From NCBI RefSeq assembly GCF_021044935.1, contig NZ_JAJNMP010000001.1, forward strand, positions 806,001 to 870,000: a DNA stretch of 64,000 nt. Direction: 5' to 3'. Below, one piece after another: positions 25,899 through 34,753 of this stretch (positions are counted from its first letter, which is position 1; each line of letters starts with the position of its first letter). A model generated the notes under the pieces. The model was not told where the DNA came from and did not search any database. It worked only from the letters and a program-made list of their open reading frames with translations. The translations under genes and the position numbers were made by a program. This DNA is from Agromyces cavernae (GTDB lineage: Bacteria; Actinomycetota; Actinomycetes; Actinomycetales; Microbacteriaceae).

Positions 25899-27695
25899 TC
25901 AGACGCGCGCCCGGCTCGGTGCGCGGTCGGCCAGGGTGTCGGCGTCGAGTGCGAACAGGTCGTGCGACCCGGCGGTGACGGCTCCGACGAGGCCGGCGGC
26001 CTGGGGCAGCAGCTGCTCGGCGTAGAACCGGGCCAGCGGCAGCTGGGCCTCGGCGATGCCGTCGGCGTCGAGTCCGCGCGCGCCGAGCGCCGACTTCGCC
26101 ATCAGCCAGCCGCCGACCACGAGCCCCCAGATGCGCAGGTAGGGGGTCGAGCCGCTGAGTGCCGAGTTGGGGTCGGTGGGGCCGGTGCGCAGCATGTACT
26201 TCGTCGTCTGCTCGAGCGTGTCGAGCTGCGCGTTCAGCTGGGTGCGGATCGACGCGAACTCCTCGCCGGCGGCGGCCAGCTCGCCGTCGAGCTCGCGCAT
26301 GGAGGCGATGAACTCGAGGGCCGAGGCGCCATCGCGCACGGGAAGCTTGCGGCCGACGAGGTCGGCGGCCTGGATGCCGTTCGTGCCCTCGTAGATCGCG
26401 GCGATGCGCACGTCACGGTAGTGCTGGGCGGCGCCCGTCTCCTCGATGAAGCCCATGCCGCCGTGGATCTGCAGCGCGAGCGACGTGAGCTCGTTGCCGA
26501 GGTCGGTGCCGAACGACTTGCAGATGGGCGTGAGCAGCCCGACGATCTCGTCGGCGCGGGTGCGAGTCGCGGCATCGGGGTGGTGGGTCGAGATGTCGAC
26601 GTTCACGGCGTTCAGCAGCATCATGCGACGCAGGGCGGCGATGTAGGCCTTCTGCGTCATGAGCATGCGGCGCACGTCGGGGAAGTCGATGATGGGCGAG
26701 GATTCGGTGGCGCCGATCGCGCGACCCTGCTTGCGCTCCTTCGCGTACTCGAGCGACTGCTGGTAGGCGCGCTCCGCGACGGCGAGGCCCTGCGTGCCGA
26801 CCGAGAGTCGGGCGCTGTTCATCATGACGAACATGATGCGCATGCCGATGTTCTCGTCGCCGACGAGGTAGCCCGTGGCGTCCTCGTACGACAGCACGCA
26901 CGTCGGGGAGCCGTGGATGCCCATCTTGTGCTCGACGCCCACGGTGTGCACACCGTTGCGCTCGCCGAGCGAGCCGTCGTCGTTCACGAGGAACTTGGGC
27001 ACGATGAAGATCGAGATGCCCTTGGTGCCGGCCGGCGCATCGGGGGTGCGCGCGAGCACGAGGTGCACGATCTGCTCGCTCAGGTCGTGGTCGCCGAACG
27101 TGATGAAGATCTTCTGCCCGGTGATGCCGTAGGTGCCGTCGGCGCGCTTCACGGCCTTCGTGGTGAGGGCGCCCACGTCGGAGCCGGCGTGAGGCTCGGT
27201 GAGGTTCATGGTGCCGGCCCACTCGCCGCTGACCATCTTGGGCAGCCACTGCTGCTTCTGCTCGTCGGTGCCGTAGCCCAGGAGCGCCTCGATCGCGCCC
27301 TGGGTGAGCAGGGGAGCGAGGGAGAACGCCATGTTGGCCTCCATCTCGAGCTCCTGCAGGGCGAGCCCGACGGTGCGGGGGAACCCGCCGCCGCCGTACT
27401 CCTCGGGCAGGGGAACCGAGCCCCAGCCGGCGTCGACGAACGCGGCGTAGGCCTCTTTGAAGCCGGTCGGCGTGGTGACGGTGCCGTCGGCGTTGAGCCG
27501 CGACCCCTCGAGGTCGCCTGCGCGGTTGGTCGGGGCGACGACTTCGGCCATGAAGTCACCGGCCTCGGAGAGGACCTCGACGACGGTGTCGAGGTCGGCG
27601 TGTTCGAAGCCCGGGAGCTGTGCGATCTGGTCGTATCCGACGACGCGCTCGAGGGCGAACGCGAGGTCGGCGACGGGAGGACGGAATTCACTCAT
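25899..27695 (-). CDS. Acyl-CoA dehydrogenase (FadE5/DmdC-like, long form)
   Basis: 598 residues, the length of the long acyl-CoA dehydrogenases with an extra C-terminal domain. The N-terminus has GWGSVPLPEEYGGGGFPRTV; the FAD/substrate core shows TMNLTEPHAGSDVGAL, YGITGQKIFITFGDHDLSE and KMGIHGSPTCVLSYEDATGYL. Catalytic Glu lies in AAIYEGTNGIQAADL near residue 436, and QIHGGMGFIEET is in place. It oxidises acyl-CoA to enoyl-CoA, passing electrons to ETF, in fatty-acid breakdown or related thioether/side-chain pathways. It stands alone, with a terminator hairpin behind it. Confidence 0.93.
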   Translation of the reverse strand: MSEFRPPVADLAFALERVVGYDQIAQLPGFEHADLDTVVEVLSEAGDFMAEVVAPTNRAGDLEGSRLNADGTVTTPTGFKEAYAAFVDAGWGSVPLPEEYGGGGFPRTVGLALQELEMEANMAFSLAPLLTQGAIEALLGYGTDEQKQQWLPKMVSGEWAGTMNLTEPHAGSDVGALTTKAVKRADGTYGITGQKIFITFGDHDLSEQIVHLVLARTPDAPAGTKGISIFIVPKFLVNDDGSLGERNGVHTVGVEHKMGIHGSPTCVLSYEDATGYLVGDENIGMRIMFVMMNSARLSVGTQGLAVAERAYQQSLEYAKERKQGRAIGATESSPIIDFPDVRRMLMTQKAYIAALRRMMLLNAVNVDISTHHPDAATRTRADEIVGLLTPICKSFGTDLGNELTSLALQIHGGMGFIEETGAAQHYRDVRIAAIYEGTNGIQAADLVGRKLPVRDGASALEFIASMRELDGELAAAGEEFASIRTQLNAQLDTLEQTTKYMLRTGPTDPNSALSGSTPYLRIWGLVVGGWLMAKSALGARGLDADGIAEAQLPLARFYAEQLLPQAAGLVGAVTAGSHDLFALDADTLADRAPSRARV

Positions 27696-27845
27696 TCTCG
27701 CAGCCTAACCCGGGAAATCTTGCGCGAGGTGGGATCCTTCGGGTTCGACTCATGCGTGCGCCCCGGTGGCGGCGCGCGTTGTGTCATCCCACAATTCGAC
27801 GCCGCGAGTCAGTGCTCCGTCGGGTGATCGATCCGCGCGCCGACG

Positions 27846-28874
27846 TCACGCCTTGACGAGGCCGAGCGCGATGAGGCTCTCGGCCGAGGCGATGATGGCG
27901 TCTTCGGTGGGGATCGGGTCCCAGTGCAGCAGTCGCCTCGCCTTCTCGTGCGATGCGCCCTGGCGGCGGTCGATCTGCGGCACGACTGCACGCAGGTCGG
28001 CGTTGACGAGCGCACCCGCACGCACGAGCCAGCGGGGGAGCACCCGCGTGGGCACGCGCCTCGCGTCGGCGCCGAGGCGTTCATGCAGCAACGTCGCGAG
28101 CTCGTGGAAGGTGATGGGGTCTCCCGCGACCGCGAGGAACCGCTGGCCTGCGGCATCTGGATGGGTCATCGCGCGCACGTGCAGTTCGGCGACATCGCGC
28201 ACATCGACTCCGGTGGTCGTGCCCGGGGGCACCACCGGTGACCGTCCGTTGAGCAGGGAGCGCAGCAGCTCGACCGAGGTCGACAACGCGGATCCGAGCG
28301 CCGGGCCGAAGACCGGCACCGGGTTGACCACCGCGAGTTCGAGGCCGCCGCCGTCGCGCCCGACGAACTCCCAGGCGGCGCGCTCGGCGACCGTCTTCGA
28401 CTTCACGTAGGCGGTGAGGTTCGGGTTCGACAGGTCGGTCCAGTCGTCCTCGGTGAACGGACGCCCCGGATCGGCGCCGTACCCGATCGCGGCGAACGAC
28501 GAGGTCTGCACGACCCGCTCGACTCCCGCATCGCGCGCGGCCCGGAGCACCCGCAGCACGCCGTCGCGAGCCGGGGCGACGAGGTCGTCGTGATCCTTCG
28601 GCTGGCGCATCGGGAACGGCGAGGCCACGTGCAGCACGAACGAGGCGCCGTCGACGGCCGCGGGCCATCCGTCGTCCTGTAATAGATCGGCCCTGACGAA
28701 CTCGATGGCCGACGGTTCGGCGCCGCCGGTGCGCACCATCTCGCGCACCTCGTCGGCACGGTCGAGCGAGCGCACTGAGGTGCGCACGCGATGCCCCGCC
28801 TCGAGCAGCTGCACGATGCAGTGCGCGGCGATGAATCCCGTGCCGCCGGTGACCAGTACGAGTTCTCGGCTCAC
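27846..28874 (-). CDS. Extended SDR, NAD-dependent epimerase/aldehyde-reductase type (copy 1)
   Basis: 342 residues. The Rossmann motif VTGGTGFIAAHCIVQLL opens the protein; the active-site pair is in TAYVKSKTVAERAAWEF (Tyr and Lys as YxxxK). VVQTSSFAAIGYG and NPVPVFGPALG match the dihydroflavonol-reductase-like/aldehyde-reductase branch. It probably reduces a carbonyl with NAD(P)H. A paralogue of exactly the same length with many identical blocks lies at 55616. It reads in the same direction as the NmrA-like gene upstream but 131 bases away. Confidence 0.88.
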   Translation of the reverse strand: MSRELVLVTGGTGFIAAHCIVQLLEAGHRVRTSVRSLDRADEVREMVRTGGAEPSAIEFVRADLLQDDGWPAAVDGASFVLHVASPFPMRQPKDHDDLVAPARDGVLRVLRAARDAGVERVVQTSSFAAIGYGADPGRPFTEDDWTDLSNPNLTAYVKSKTVAERAAWEFVGRDGGGLELAVVNPVPVFGPALGSALSTSVELLRSLLNGRSPVVPPGTTTGVDVRDVAELHVRAMTHPDAAGQRFLAVAGDPITFHELATLLHERLGADARRVPTRVLPRWLVRAGALVNADLRAVVPQIDRRQGASHEKARRLLHWDPIPTEDAIIASAESLIALGLVKA

Positions 28875-29004
28875 GAAGCCTCCCGGGGTCGGACTCTACT
28901 CCGAGTGCGTCGGGACCGGGGGAGGAGCCGGCGCCGACGAGGGGTCCCGCCCCGGGCTGCGCGAGATTCGTGCCGCGCAACCCGAGGCTCGTGCCGTGTC
29001 GGGG

Positions 29005-29883
29005 TCAGGCCGCCGGCCGCTCCTCGACCTCGACGACGGCGCGCAGTCCGTCGACGAGCGGCGTCGTCGGGCGGCCGATGAGGCGCGACAGGGTGCCGTC
29101 GGTGTCGGCGAGCACGCCGCGGCGGATCCCGTCGTCGAGCGCTGCCACGAACCCGGCGATGCCCGCGTCGAGGCCCGCACCCTCGAGCGCGGTGACGTGC
29201 TCGTCGCGAGTGAGGCGCTGGTAGACGACGTCACGGCCGAGAACCGCGGATGCCGCTGCGGCGAGCTCGTCGTAGTCGAACGCCGCGTCGCCGCCGAGCT
29301 CGTAGACCCGCCCCAGGTGCCCGTCTTCGAGCAGCACGGTCGCGGCGGCCGCAGCGAAGTCGGCCCGGGTGGCGCCGGCCACGCGACCGTCGCCCACGGA
29401 TGCGGCGATGATTCCGGTCGAGGCGGCGCGCGAGACATCCGCTGCGTAGTTCTCGAGGTACCAGTTGTTGCGCAGGATCACCGCGGGCACGCCCGAGGCG
29501 GCGATGCCCTCTTCGGTGGCCTTGTGATCGGGCGCGAGCGCGAGGTCGGCGGTGCTCGCCTTCGCGACGCTCGTGTAGACGAGCTTGGCGACGCCCGCGG
29601 CCTTCGCGGCGTCGATCACGTTCTGATGGCCGGCCGCGCGCTTGCCCGGTTCGGATCCCGAGATGAGCAGCACGGTGTCGACCCCGTCGAGCGCGGCCGC
29701 GATGGTCTCGGGGCGGTCGTAGTCGAGTACGGCGGTGCGGATGCCTCGTGCCGCGAGCGGCTCGATCTTGGCGGTGTCGCGGGCGGTTGCGACGAGGTCT
29801 GCGGGCGCGGCGCCGCGCTCGAGCAGGGCCTCGACGACGAGGGAGCCGAGCTGGCCGCTGGCGGCGGTGACGAGAATGGTCAT
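29005..29883 (-). CDS. NmrA-like NAD(P)-binding protein (QorB/YtfG-type quinone reductase)
   Basis: 292 residues. TILVTAASGQLGSLVVEALL is the NAD(P) motif; VLLISGSEPGKRAAGHQNVI, AKLVYTSVAKA and RNNWYLENYA are the pattern of QorB/YtfG-type NADPH:quinone reductases. It has no catalytic Tyr-Lys pair of classic SDRs, as expected for NmrA-like members. GAAAGGAT lies nine bases before the ATG. It is divergent from an HxlR regulator, an arrangement known for redox-controlled quinone reductases such as C. glutamicum qor2-qorR; the physiological role is therefore likely defence against quinones or diamide-type stress. Confidence 0.87.
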   Translation of the reverse strand: MTILVTAASGQLGSLVVEALLERGAAPADLVATARDTAKIEPLAARGIRTAVLDYDRPETIAAALDGVDTVLLISGSEPGKRAAGHQNVIDAAKAAGVAKLVYTSVAKASTADLALAPDHKATEEGIAASGVPAVILRNNWYLENYAADVSRAASTGIIAASVGDGRVAGATRADFAAAAATVLLEDGHLGRVYELGGDAAFDYDELAAAASAVLGRDVVYQRLTRDEHVTALEGAGLDAGIAGFVAALDDGIRRGVLADTDGTLSRLIGRPTTPLVDGLRAVVEVEERPAA

Positions 29884-29952
29884 GGGCGAGATCCTTTCGG
29901 TGGGTTCCTTCACCGAGGCCAACCCCACGCCGCTCACCAACCTTCCCTCGTG

Positions 29953-29979
29953 AAGGTACCCACTTCTTGGTAAGGTACC
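29953..29979. promoter_or_regulatory. Probable HxlR operator with repeated AAGGTACC
   Basis: AAGGTACC occurs at 29953 and 29972, 19 bases apart; the outer halves read GTACC-N13-GGTAC as an inverted repeat. The right copy overlaps the ribosome site (AAGG) of the HxlR gene, so binding would block its own expression and that of the divergent reductase. Inferred from symmetry and position. Confidence 0.6.
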
Positions 29980-29982
29980 TAC

Positions 29983-30345
29983 ATGGTGGTAAGTCTTGCG
30001 CAGATACGGGAGCGATCCGGCGAAGTCTTCGTCGAAGGTTGCCCCACACGGGTCGTGCTCGATCACATCATGAGCAAGTGGGGCGTGCTCGTCCTCCTCG
30101 CGCTGACCGACGGCACGCATCGCTGGGGCGAGCTGCGCCGCGAGGTCGAGGGCATCAGCGAGAAGATGCTCGCATCGACACTGCGCACGCTCGAGGCCGA
30201 CGGCCTGGTCGCCCGCACGTCGTACCCCGAGGTTCCGCCGCGGGTCGAGTACGCGCTGACCGACCGCGGCGACGATCTCATGCGGCACATGCTGCCCCTC
30301 GTCGAGTGGGTCGCGCGCGAAGCCGACGGCATCGTGGCGCGGTAG
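29983..30345 (+). CDS. HxlR-family regulator with a single N-terminal cysteine
   Basis: 120 residues, a single winged helix (HIMSKWGVLVLLALTDGTHR, ELRREVEGISEKMLASTLRT, VPPRVEYALTDRG). The only cysteine is Cys20 in FVEGCPTRVVL, just before the DNA-binding helices, the position of the redox-sensing Cys in QorR/YodB-type HxlR proteins. It is divergent from the NmrA-like quinone reductase and probably senses thiol oxidation or quinones to release the shared operator. Confidence 0.9.
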   Translation: MVVSLAQIRERSGEVFVEGCPTRVVLDHIMSKWGVLVLLALTDGTHRWGELRREVEGISEKMLASTLRTLEADGLVARTSYPEVPPRVEYALTDRGDDLMRHMLPLVEWVAREADGIVAR

Positions 30346-30377
30346 CCGTTCACGGCAGCTCGCCTGGCGTGCGAGGT

Positions 30378-30854
30378 TCAGTCGGGTGCGGCGAGCAGGG
30401 CTGACATGCGGTAGGGAATGACCTCGCGCAGGAACAGGCTCGTCGAGGTGCGCACGATGCCGGGACAGAGCCGGATCTCTTCGCTCACCCGGTACAGGTC
30501 GTCGGGAGTGCGGGCCACGACGCGCAGCAGCAGGTCGTCGTCGCCGGCCGGCGCGAAGCATTCGAGCACCTCGGGAATGAGCTTGAGGGCCTCGATCGCG
30601 TCGTGGATGAGGTGCTGGTCGAGCTCGGCCCGCACCGACGCGGCGATGCCCCGGCCGAGCGAGTCGGGCCGCACGCGGCTGCTGTTGGCGCGCAGGAGGC
30701 CCGATGCCGCGAGCTTGTCGAGCCGGCTCTGCACGGTCGCCCGGGCGAGCCCCAGCCGCTGCGCGATGACCACCGTGGGCAGGCGCGGGTCGTCGTCGAG
30801 TTCGACGAGGATGCGCCGGTCCGTGGCATCCAACCTGACATCCAGCTTGCTCAA
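30378..30854 (-). CDS. Lrp/AsnC-family transcriptional regulator
   Basis: 158 residues. The N-terminal helix-turn-helix is standard (LDATDRRILVELDDDPRLP, then VVIAQRLGLARATVQSRLDKL) and the RAM/AsnC effector domain follows (LKLIPEVLECFAPAGDDDLLLRVVARTPDDL). Such regulators sense amino acids. The natural target, often a divergent amino-acid catabolic gene, is not present: the 440 bases upstream contain only hairpins and then an M23 peptidase gene. Confidence 0.9.
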   Translation of the reverse strand: MSKLDVRLDATDRRILVELDDDPRLPTVVIAQRLGLARATVQSRLDKLAASGLLRANSSRVRPDSLGRGIAASVRAELDQHLIHDAIEALKLIPEVLECFAPAGDDDLLLRVVARTPDDLYRVSEEIRLCPGIVRTSTSLFLREVIPYRMSALLAAPD

Positions 30855-31073
30855 TATGAACCTCCGCTCGCTCGAAACTCTCCCCGGAATCTTACAATCT
30901 GACTAGTTGAATCACCGTAGGTTGTCCCGATTGCAGAGCCTTGTTATCAATGACTGTACACATCAGGTGAGGCGGTCACGAGCTGCCGAACCCCGAGGCC
31001 GATCCGGCGGCGCACCCCGTCGGCGGATCGCGATCCGCCCCACCGGCGATCCTCCGGTGTTCGCCCAGGACTC

Positions 31074-31110
31074 GAGCGGATGCCGCGGCACCAGGCTGCG
31101 GCATCCGCTC
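31074..31110. terminator. Hairpin of the GAGCGGATGCCGC family
   Basis: GAGCGGATGCCGC (31074-31086) and GCGGCATCCGCTC (31098-31110) pair perfectly, with an 11-base loop, followed by GTCTTCTCTTCC. Stem sequence is shared with hairpins at 25841 and 52878. Confidence 0.6.
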
Positions 31111-31176
31111 GTCTTCTCTTCCTGCCGACCTGCCTGCTGTCTTGCCTCGCTCGCCGCTGCGACCCACCGCAGCTCA

Positions 31177-31226
31177 GGAGAATGGGCGTCATCCGTGTCC
31201 CACGGCGAGGATGGAGGCCATTCTCC
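31177..31226. other. Nested inverted-repeat structure, possible structured RNA or mini-element
   Basis: GGAGAATGG (31177-31185) pairs with CCATTCTCC (31218-31226). Inside, CCGTG and CACGG pair around TCC, and ATCC with GGAT. This gives a long stepped hairpin 70-120 bases before the M23 gene. Confidence 0.45.
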
Positions 31227-31293
31227 TCAGTTGCGCCGAGGCGCTGATGACCGGGCATGCGCCCGCGTGCCCCGGCCGCTACGCTCGCGAACG

Positions 31294-32001
31294 ATGGAGC
31301 ACACACTCGAGAACCCGTTCGTCGTGGAGTTCCCGCTGCGCGGCGAAGGATGGATGGCCGTCACGACGCCCGCCCACCGCGTGCCGAGCCACGGCACCGA
31401 TATGCTCGGCCAGCGCTACGCCTACGACCTGCTCGTGGTCGACGCCCGCAAGGGCGTGCACTACCACCCGGCCGGCACCCTGCGCGGCGCGCTCTTCGGC
31501 GGGCGCACGAGGGAGTCGTACGCGTGGGGCGCGCCGATCCACGCGCCGTTCGACGCCGAGGTCGTGAAGGCGTCCGATGGGATGGGCGAGCGGGAGTGGA
31601 TCCATCCGGCTCGCGAGCTCGCGCACGCGGTGAAGAACGCCGTGACGTTCACGCCCGAGAAGCTGCCGTCGATCCTCGGCAACCACGTGGTGCTGCGCTC
31701 GCTCGAATCGACCGACGTCTACGCCGGCTTCGCGCACCTCGCGCCGGGCACGGTCGCGGTGGCCGAGGGCGAGCGCGTGTCGACGGGCGACCTCCTCGGC
31801 AACGTCGGACACACCGGCAACTCCACCGCACCGCACCTGCACTTCCAACTGATGGACTCGCCCGACCTGCTGACGGCGAAGGGCATCCCCTGCGCGTTCC
31901 GCGCCTACGAGGTGCGGCGCGATGGCGCGTGGGTGCGCGTCGCGAACGGGGTGCCCGGTCGCCGCGAGCGAATCCGGTCGGTCGAACTGCCGGCTCGCTG
32001 A
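31294..32001 (+). CDS. M23-family (LytM-type) metallopeptidase domain protein
   Basis: 235 residues. The LytM zinc signature is visible: His and Asp in RVPSHGTDMLGQRYAYD near residue 30-40 and HLH in NSTAPHLHFQL near 180; VYAGFAHLAPGTV and GDLLGNVGHTGNST are the usual M23 blocks. There is no signal peptide or membrane helix, which is odd for a cell-wall hydrolase, so it may act inside the cell or on a non-wall peptide. No good ribosome site precedes ATG 31294. Upstream lies a structured intergenic region. Confidence 0.85.
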   Translation: MEHTLENPFVVEFPLRGEGWMAVTTPAHRVPSHGTDMLGQRYAYDLLVVDARKGVHYHPAGTLRGALFGGRTRESYAWGAPIHAPFDAEVVKASDGMGEREWIHPARELAHAVKNAVTFTPEKLPSILGNHVVLRSLESTDVYAGFAHLAPGTVAVAEGERVSTGDLLGNVGHTGNSTAPHLHFQLMDSPDLLTAKGIPCAFRAYEVRRDGAWVRVANGVPGRRERIRSVELPAR

Positions 32002-32450
32002 GTTCAGCAGATCGTCGCGTTCAGTCGGCGTTCGCTGCGTGCTCAGCCCGCGATGGGTGCCTTCAGGCGGCGGTGGGTGCCTTCGGCCGGCGTGGGTACC
32101 TTCAGCCGGCGCAGAGACCGAGGTACGGATGCCGCCCCCCAATCGGCACCCGCAACCCGGTGGTCTCTGCGGCAGTCGGTTGCAACCCTGGGCGGTTGGT
32201 CCCGTGTCCGGTATCCCGCGATTCAGACGCTAGTCGACGCGAACGCGATCGGGCAGCCCCCGAACGGGTAATTCCACGGTCGTCCGGGCGCGACCCGCGC
32301 GATCACGCGGCGGAAGGGTCGCCCACCCCAGAAGTGGGCACGGTGTCCGGTCGGGCGTGGCGCATCGTGCCGGGGCGCCGGCGAACGCGGGGCGAGGACC
32401 GCGTGTCGAGGCCGGAATCCCGGTGCCCCGTGGCGCAGGAAGGGCGGACG
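32002..32450. other. Intergenic stretch with no gene
   Basis: No convincing coding region on either strand. It contains three tandem imperfect 20-base repeats at 32052-32110; the rest is GC-rich sequence between converging genes. Confidence 0.55.
32052..32110. repeat. Three imperfect 20-base tandem repeats
   Basis: Units GATGGGTGCCTTCAGGCGGC, GGTGGGTGCCTTCGGCCGGC and GTGGGTACCTTCAGCCGGC follow one another. Confidence 0.75.
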
Positions 32451-33563
32451 TCAGTCGAGCGAGGCCGCGAACTCGCGGACGCGGGCCGCCATCTCGTCGG
32501 GCACCTCGGCGACGGTGAAGTGCCCGCCCTCGGCGAGACGATCGAACACGCGCAGGTCGAGGTAATGCCGACGTGCGAGCGACTCGGGATACCCGCGCTC
32601 GTGCCGCTGGATGAACACCGCCGCCGGCACGGACGTGGGCGGGATCGGGTCGGGCTGGTCGGCACCCTCGTAGTACGGGCGGAACGACGAGCCGATCGTC
32701 TGGGTGGCCCAGTAGATCATCGCCTCGGTGAGGATCTGTTCGCGCGAGATGCGCTGCTCGACCGCGCGGGGGTCTCCCGCTGGGACGTCGCTCCACTCGA
32801 CGAGCTTCTCGGTGATCCACGCGAGCAGGCCCACCGGTGAGTCGTTGAGCCCGACCGCGAGGGTGTCTGGCCGGGTGCCTTGTACGTGCCCGTAGGCGCC
32901 GTCGGGCCCGCCCCGGGCGGCGAGGTCGTCGAAGAACGCCCGCTCCGCGACATCGGTCAGCGCGTCGCGCTCGTCGCCCGTGGGGAAGTGCGCATGCGTC
33001 GCGATGATGCCCGCGACGTGGTCGGGGTAGCGCGCCGCGATGAGATCGCTGACGTTCGCCGTGACGTCTTCGCCGTACGTGAGGTAACGCGAATACCCGA
33101 GCACGTCGGTCATGAGCGCGTGCATGGTCGCTGCCAGCCGCGTCTCGGTCATCGCACCCTCGGCATACGGCGACGAGAACGCGAACCCCGGCAGGCTCGC
33201 CACGACGACGTGGAAGTCGGGCAGCCGGTCGGCGAAGTCGAGCTGCAGGGCGAACGTGTGGGGCCAGCCGTGCATCACGAGCAGAGCCGGTGCGTCGGCT
33301 CGCTCGGATCGCTGGTGCACGAAGTGCACCGCGGCGTCGCCGATCTGAGCGACGAACTGCGGATGCCCGTTGAGCCAGGCCTCACGCGCACGCCAGTCCC
33401 AATCGACCCATGAGTCGACGAGCTCGCGCAGGTACCCGCTGCTCATGCCCGAGGCCGGCTTGCGCGGCGAGTCGGGCAGCAGCCTCGTGCGCGCGAGACG
33501 TGTGCGCAGGTCGTCGAGGACCTCGTCGGAGACGTGCAGTTCGAAGGGCTCGATCGCGGTCAT
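32451..33563 (-). CDS. Epoxide hydrolase (EHN-domain alpha/beta hydrolase)
   Basis: 370 residues. The N-terminal EHN region (LHVSDEVLDDLRTRLARTRL, YLRELVDSWVDWDWRAREAWL) is typical of microsomal-type epoxide hydrolases. The core has LLVMHGWPHTFALQLDF (HGWP oxyanion), the nucleophile Asp in LTYGEDVTANVSDLIAARYP near residue 165 (usually GGDWG), a lid region with LNDSPVGLLAWITEKL, and the His in EGGHFTVAEVPDEM. It opens epoxides to diols; the natural substrate is unknown. It is divergent from the GlxA-type regulator, which may control it. Confidence 0.88.
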   Translation of the reverse strand: MTAIEPFELHVSDEVLDDLRTRLARTRLLPDSPRKPASGMSSGYLRELVDSWVDWDWRAREAWLNGHPQFVAQIGDAAVHFVHQRSERADAPALLVMHGWPHTFALQLDFADRLPDFHVVVASLPGFAFSSPYAEGAMTETRLAATMHALMTDVLGYSRYLTYGEDVTANVSDLIAARYPDHVAGIIATHAHFPTGDERDALTDVAERAFFDDLAARGGPDGAYGHVQGTRPDTLAVGLNDSPVGLLAWITEKLVEWSDVPAGDPRAVEQRISREQILTEAMIYWATQTIGSSFRPYYEGADQPDPIPPTSVPAAVFIQRHERGYPESLARRHYLDLRVFDRLAEGGHFTVAEVPDEMAARVREFAASLD

Positions 33564-33690
33564 GCCGCGACACTACGACGGCCCGCCGACACGAGGTCGG
33601 CTGCACGGTGCCCGAAGCCGGATGCCGCTCCACATCGTTGGCGGTAACCTTGCGCATCATCTTGATCGCGCCATGCACCGAGGAGACCCG

Positions 33691-34647
33691 ATGACCCGCA
33701 GGAATCACCGCGTCGCCGTGCTCGTGCTCGAAGGTGCGAAGCCCCTCGACGTCGGCATCCCGGCGCAGGTGTTCAGCACCCGGCAGAGCATGCCGTACGA
33801 GGTTCGCGCGTGCGGCGCCACGCCAGGTCCTGTGACCGGTGGCGACGGCCTGTCGTACCACGTGGCCGACGGCCTCGAGGCGCTCGAGTGGGCTGAGACG
33901 ATCTTCATCCCCGGCTACCGCCACCCTGATCGGGAGGACCCGCCGTCGGCCGTGGTCGCCGCACTCCGCGCCGCGCACGGTCGAGGTGCGCGGCTCGCCG
34001 CCATCTCGACAGGCGCCTTCGCGCTCGCCGCGACCGGACTGCTCGATGGTCTTCGCGCCACGACGCACTGGCACTATACGAAGGCGCTCGCGGCGAGGCA
34101 TCCGCTCGTTCGCGTCGACGAGAACGTGCTCTTCGTCGACGAGGGCGACGTGCTGACGTCGGCGGGCGCGGCATCCGGCATCGACCTGTGCCTGCACCTC
34201 GTTCGACGCGACCACGGCGTCGGCCTGTCGAATCACGTCGCTCGCCGACTCGTGGCTGCGCCCTATCGCAGCGGCGGCCAGGCGCAGTACGTGCCGCGAA
34301 GCGTTCCCGAGCCGCTCGGCGAACGCTTCGCCGCGACCCGCGAGTGGGCGCTCGCCCGGCTCGGGGAACCGCTCACGCTCACCGACCTCGCGCGGAACGC
34401 GAGCGTCTCGCCGCGCACGTTCTCGCGTCGCTTCGTCGAGGACACCGGCTACACGCCGATGCAGTGGATCCTGCGCGCCCGCGTCGACCTCGGCCGTGAG
34501 CTGCTCGAGCGCACCGACCTGGGTGTCGAGCAAGTCGCGGACCGCGTCGGCCTGGGCACGGGTGCCAACCTGCGGCTGCACTTCCAGCGCATCCTCGGCA
34601 CGTCGCCGAGCGAGTACCGACATACCTTCGTGCGGCCGGCCGGATGA
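33691..34647 (+). CDS. GlxA-type AraC regulator with DJ-1/PfpI domain
   Basis: 318 residues from ATG 33691, with GAGGAG five bases upstream (the ATG at 33673 lies before this site). Residues 1-185 are a DJ-1/PfpI fold; its elbow reads AAISTGAFALAATGLLDG, with Thr where enzymes have Cys, as is usual in this regulator branch. The C-terminal AraC domain has both helix-turn-helix motifs (LTLTDLARNASVSPRTFSRR, then VEQVADRVGLGTGANLRLHF). It probably activates a catabolic gene, and the divergent epoxide hydrolase is the nearest candidate. Confidence 0.9.
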   Translation: MTRRNHRVAVLVLEGAKPLDVGIPAQVFSTRQSMPYEVRACGATPGPVTGGDGLSYHVADGLEALEWAETIFIPGYRHPDREDPPSAVVAALRAAHGRGARLAAISTGAFALAATGLLDGLRATTHWHYTKALAARHPLVRVDENVLFVDEGDVLTSAGAASGIDLCLHLVRRDHGVGLSNHVARRLVAAPYRSGGQAQYVPRSVPEPLGERFAATREWALARLGEPLTLTDLARNASVSPRTFSRRFVEDTGYTPMQWILRARVDLGRELLERTDLGVEQVADRVGLGTGANLRLHFQRILGTSPSEYRHTFVRPAG

Positions 34648-34753
34648 ACCAGGGCAGCGGCTTGGCGTGATGCTTGCGCCCACTGTCGTTCCAGCCACTG
34701 TCGAGTCGGTGCGCCAGCGGGGATCGTGGACGGGAACGAAAGGAACCACCTTC

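Larger units (their letters stand above)
30855..31293. other. Intergenic stretch rich in dyad symmetry
   Basis: No gene is seen. It contains the perfect 18-base palindrome GGCGGATCGCGATCCGCC (31022-31039), then CACCGG...CCGGTG (31041-31059), then the 13-base-stem hairpin at 31074-31110 and the nested structure at 31177-31226. An AT-richer patch near 30890-30970 may carry promoters. Confidence 0.6.

Noticed and set aside
31177-31226. Known riboswitch class
   Set aside because: No match to a riboswitch consensus I know, and the downstream gene is not a metabolite transporter or enzyme.
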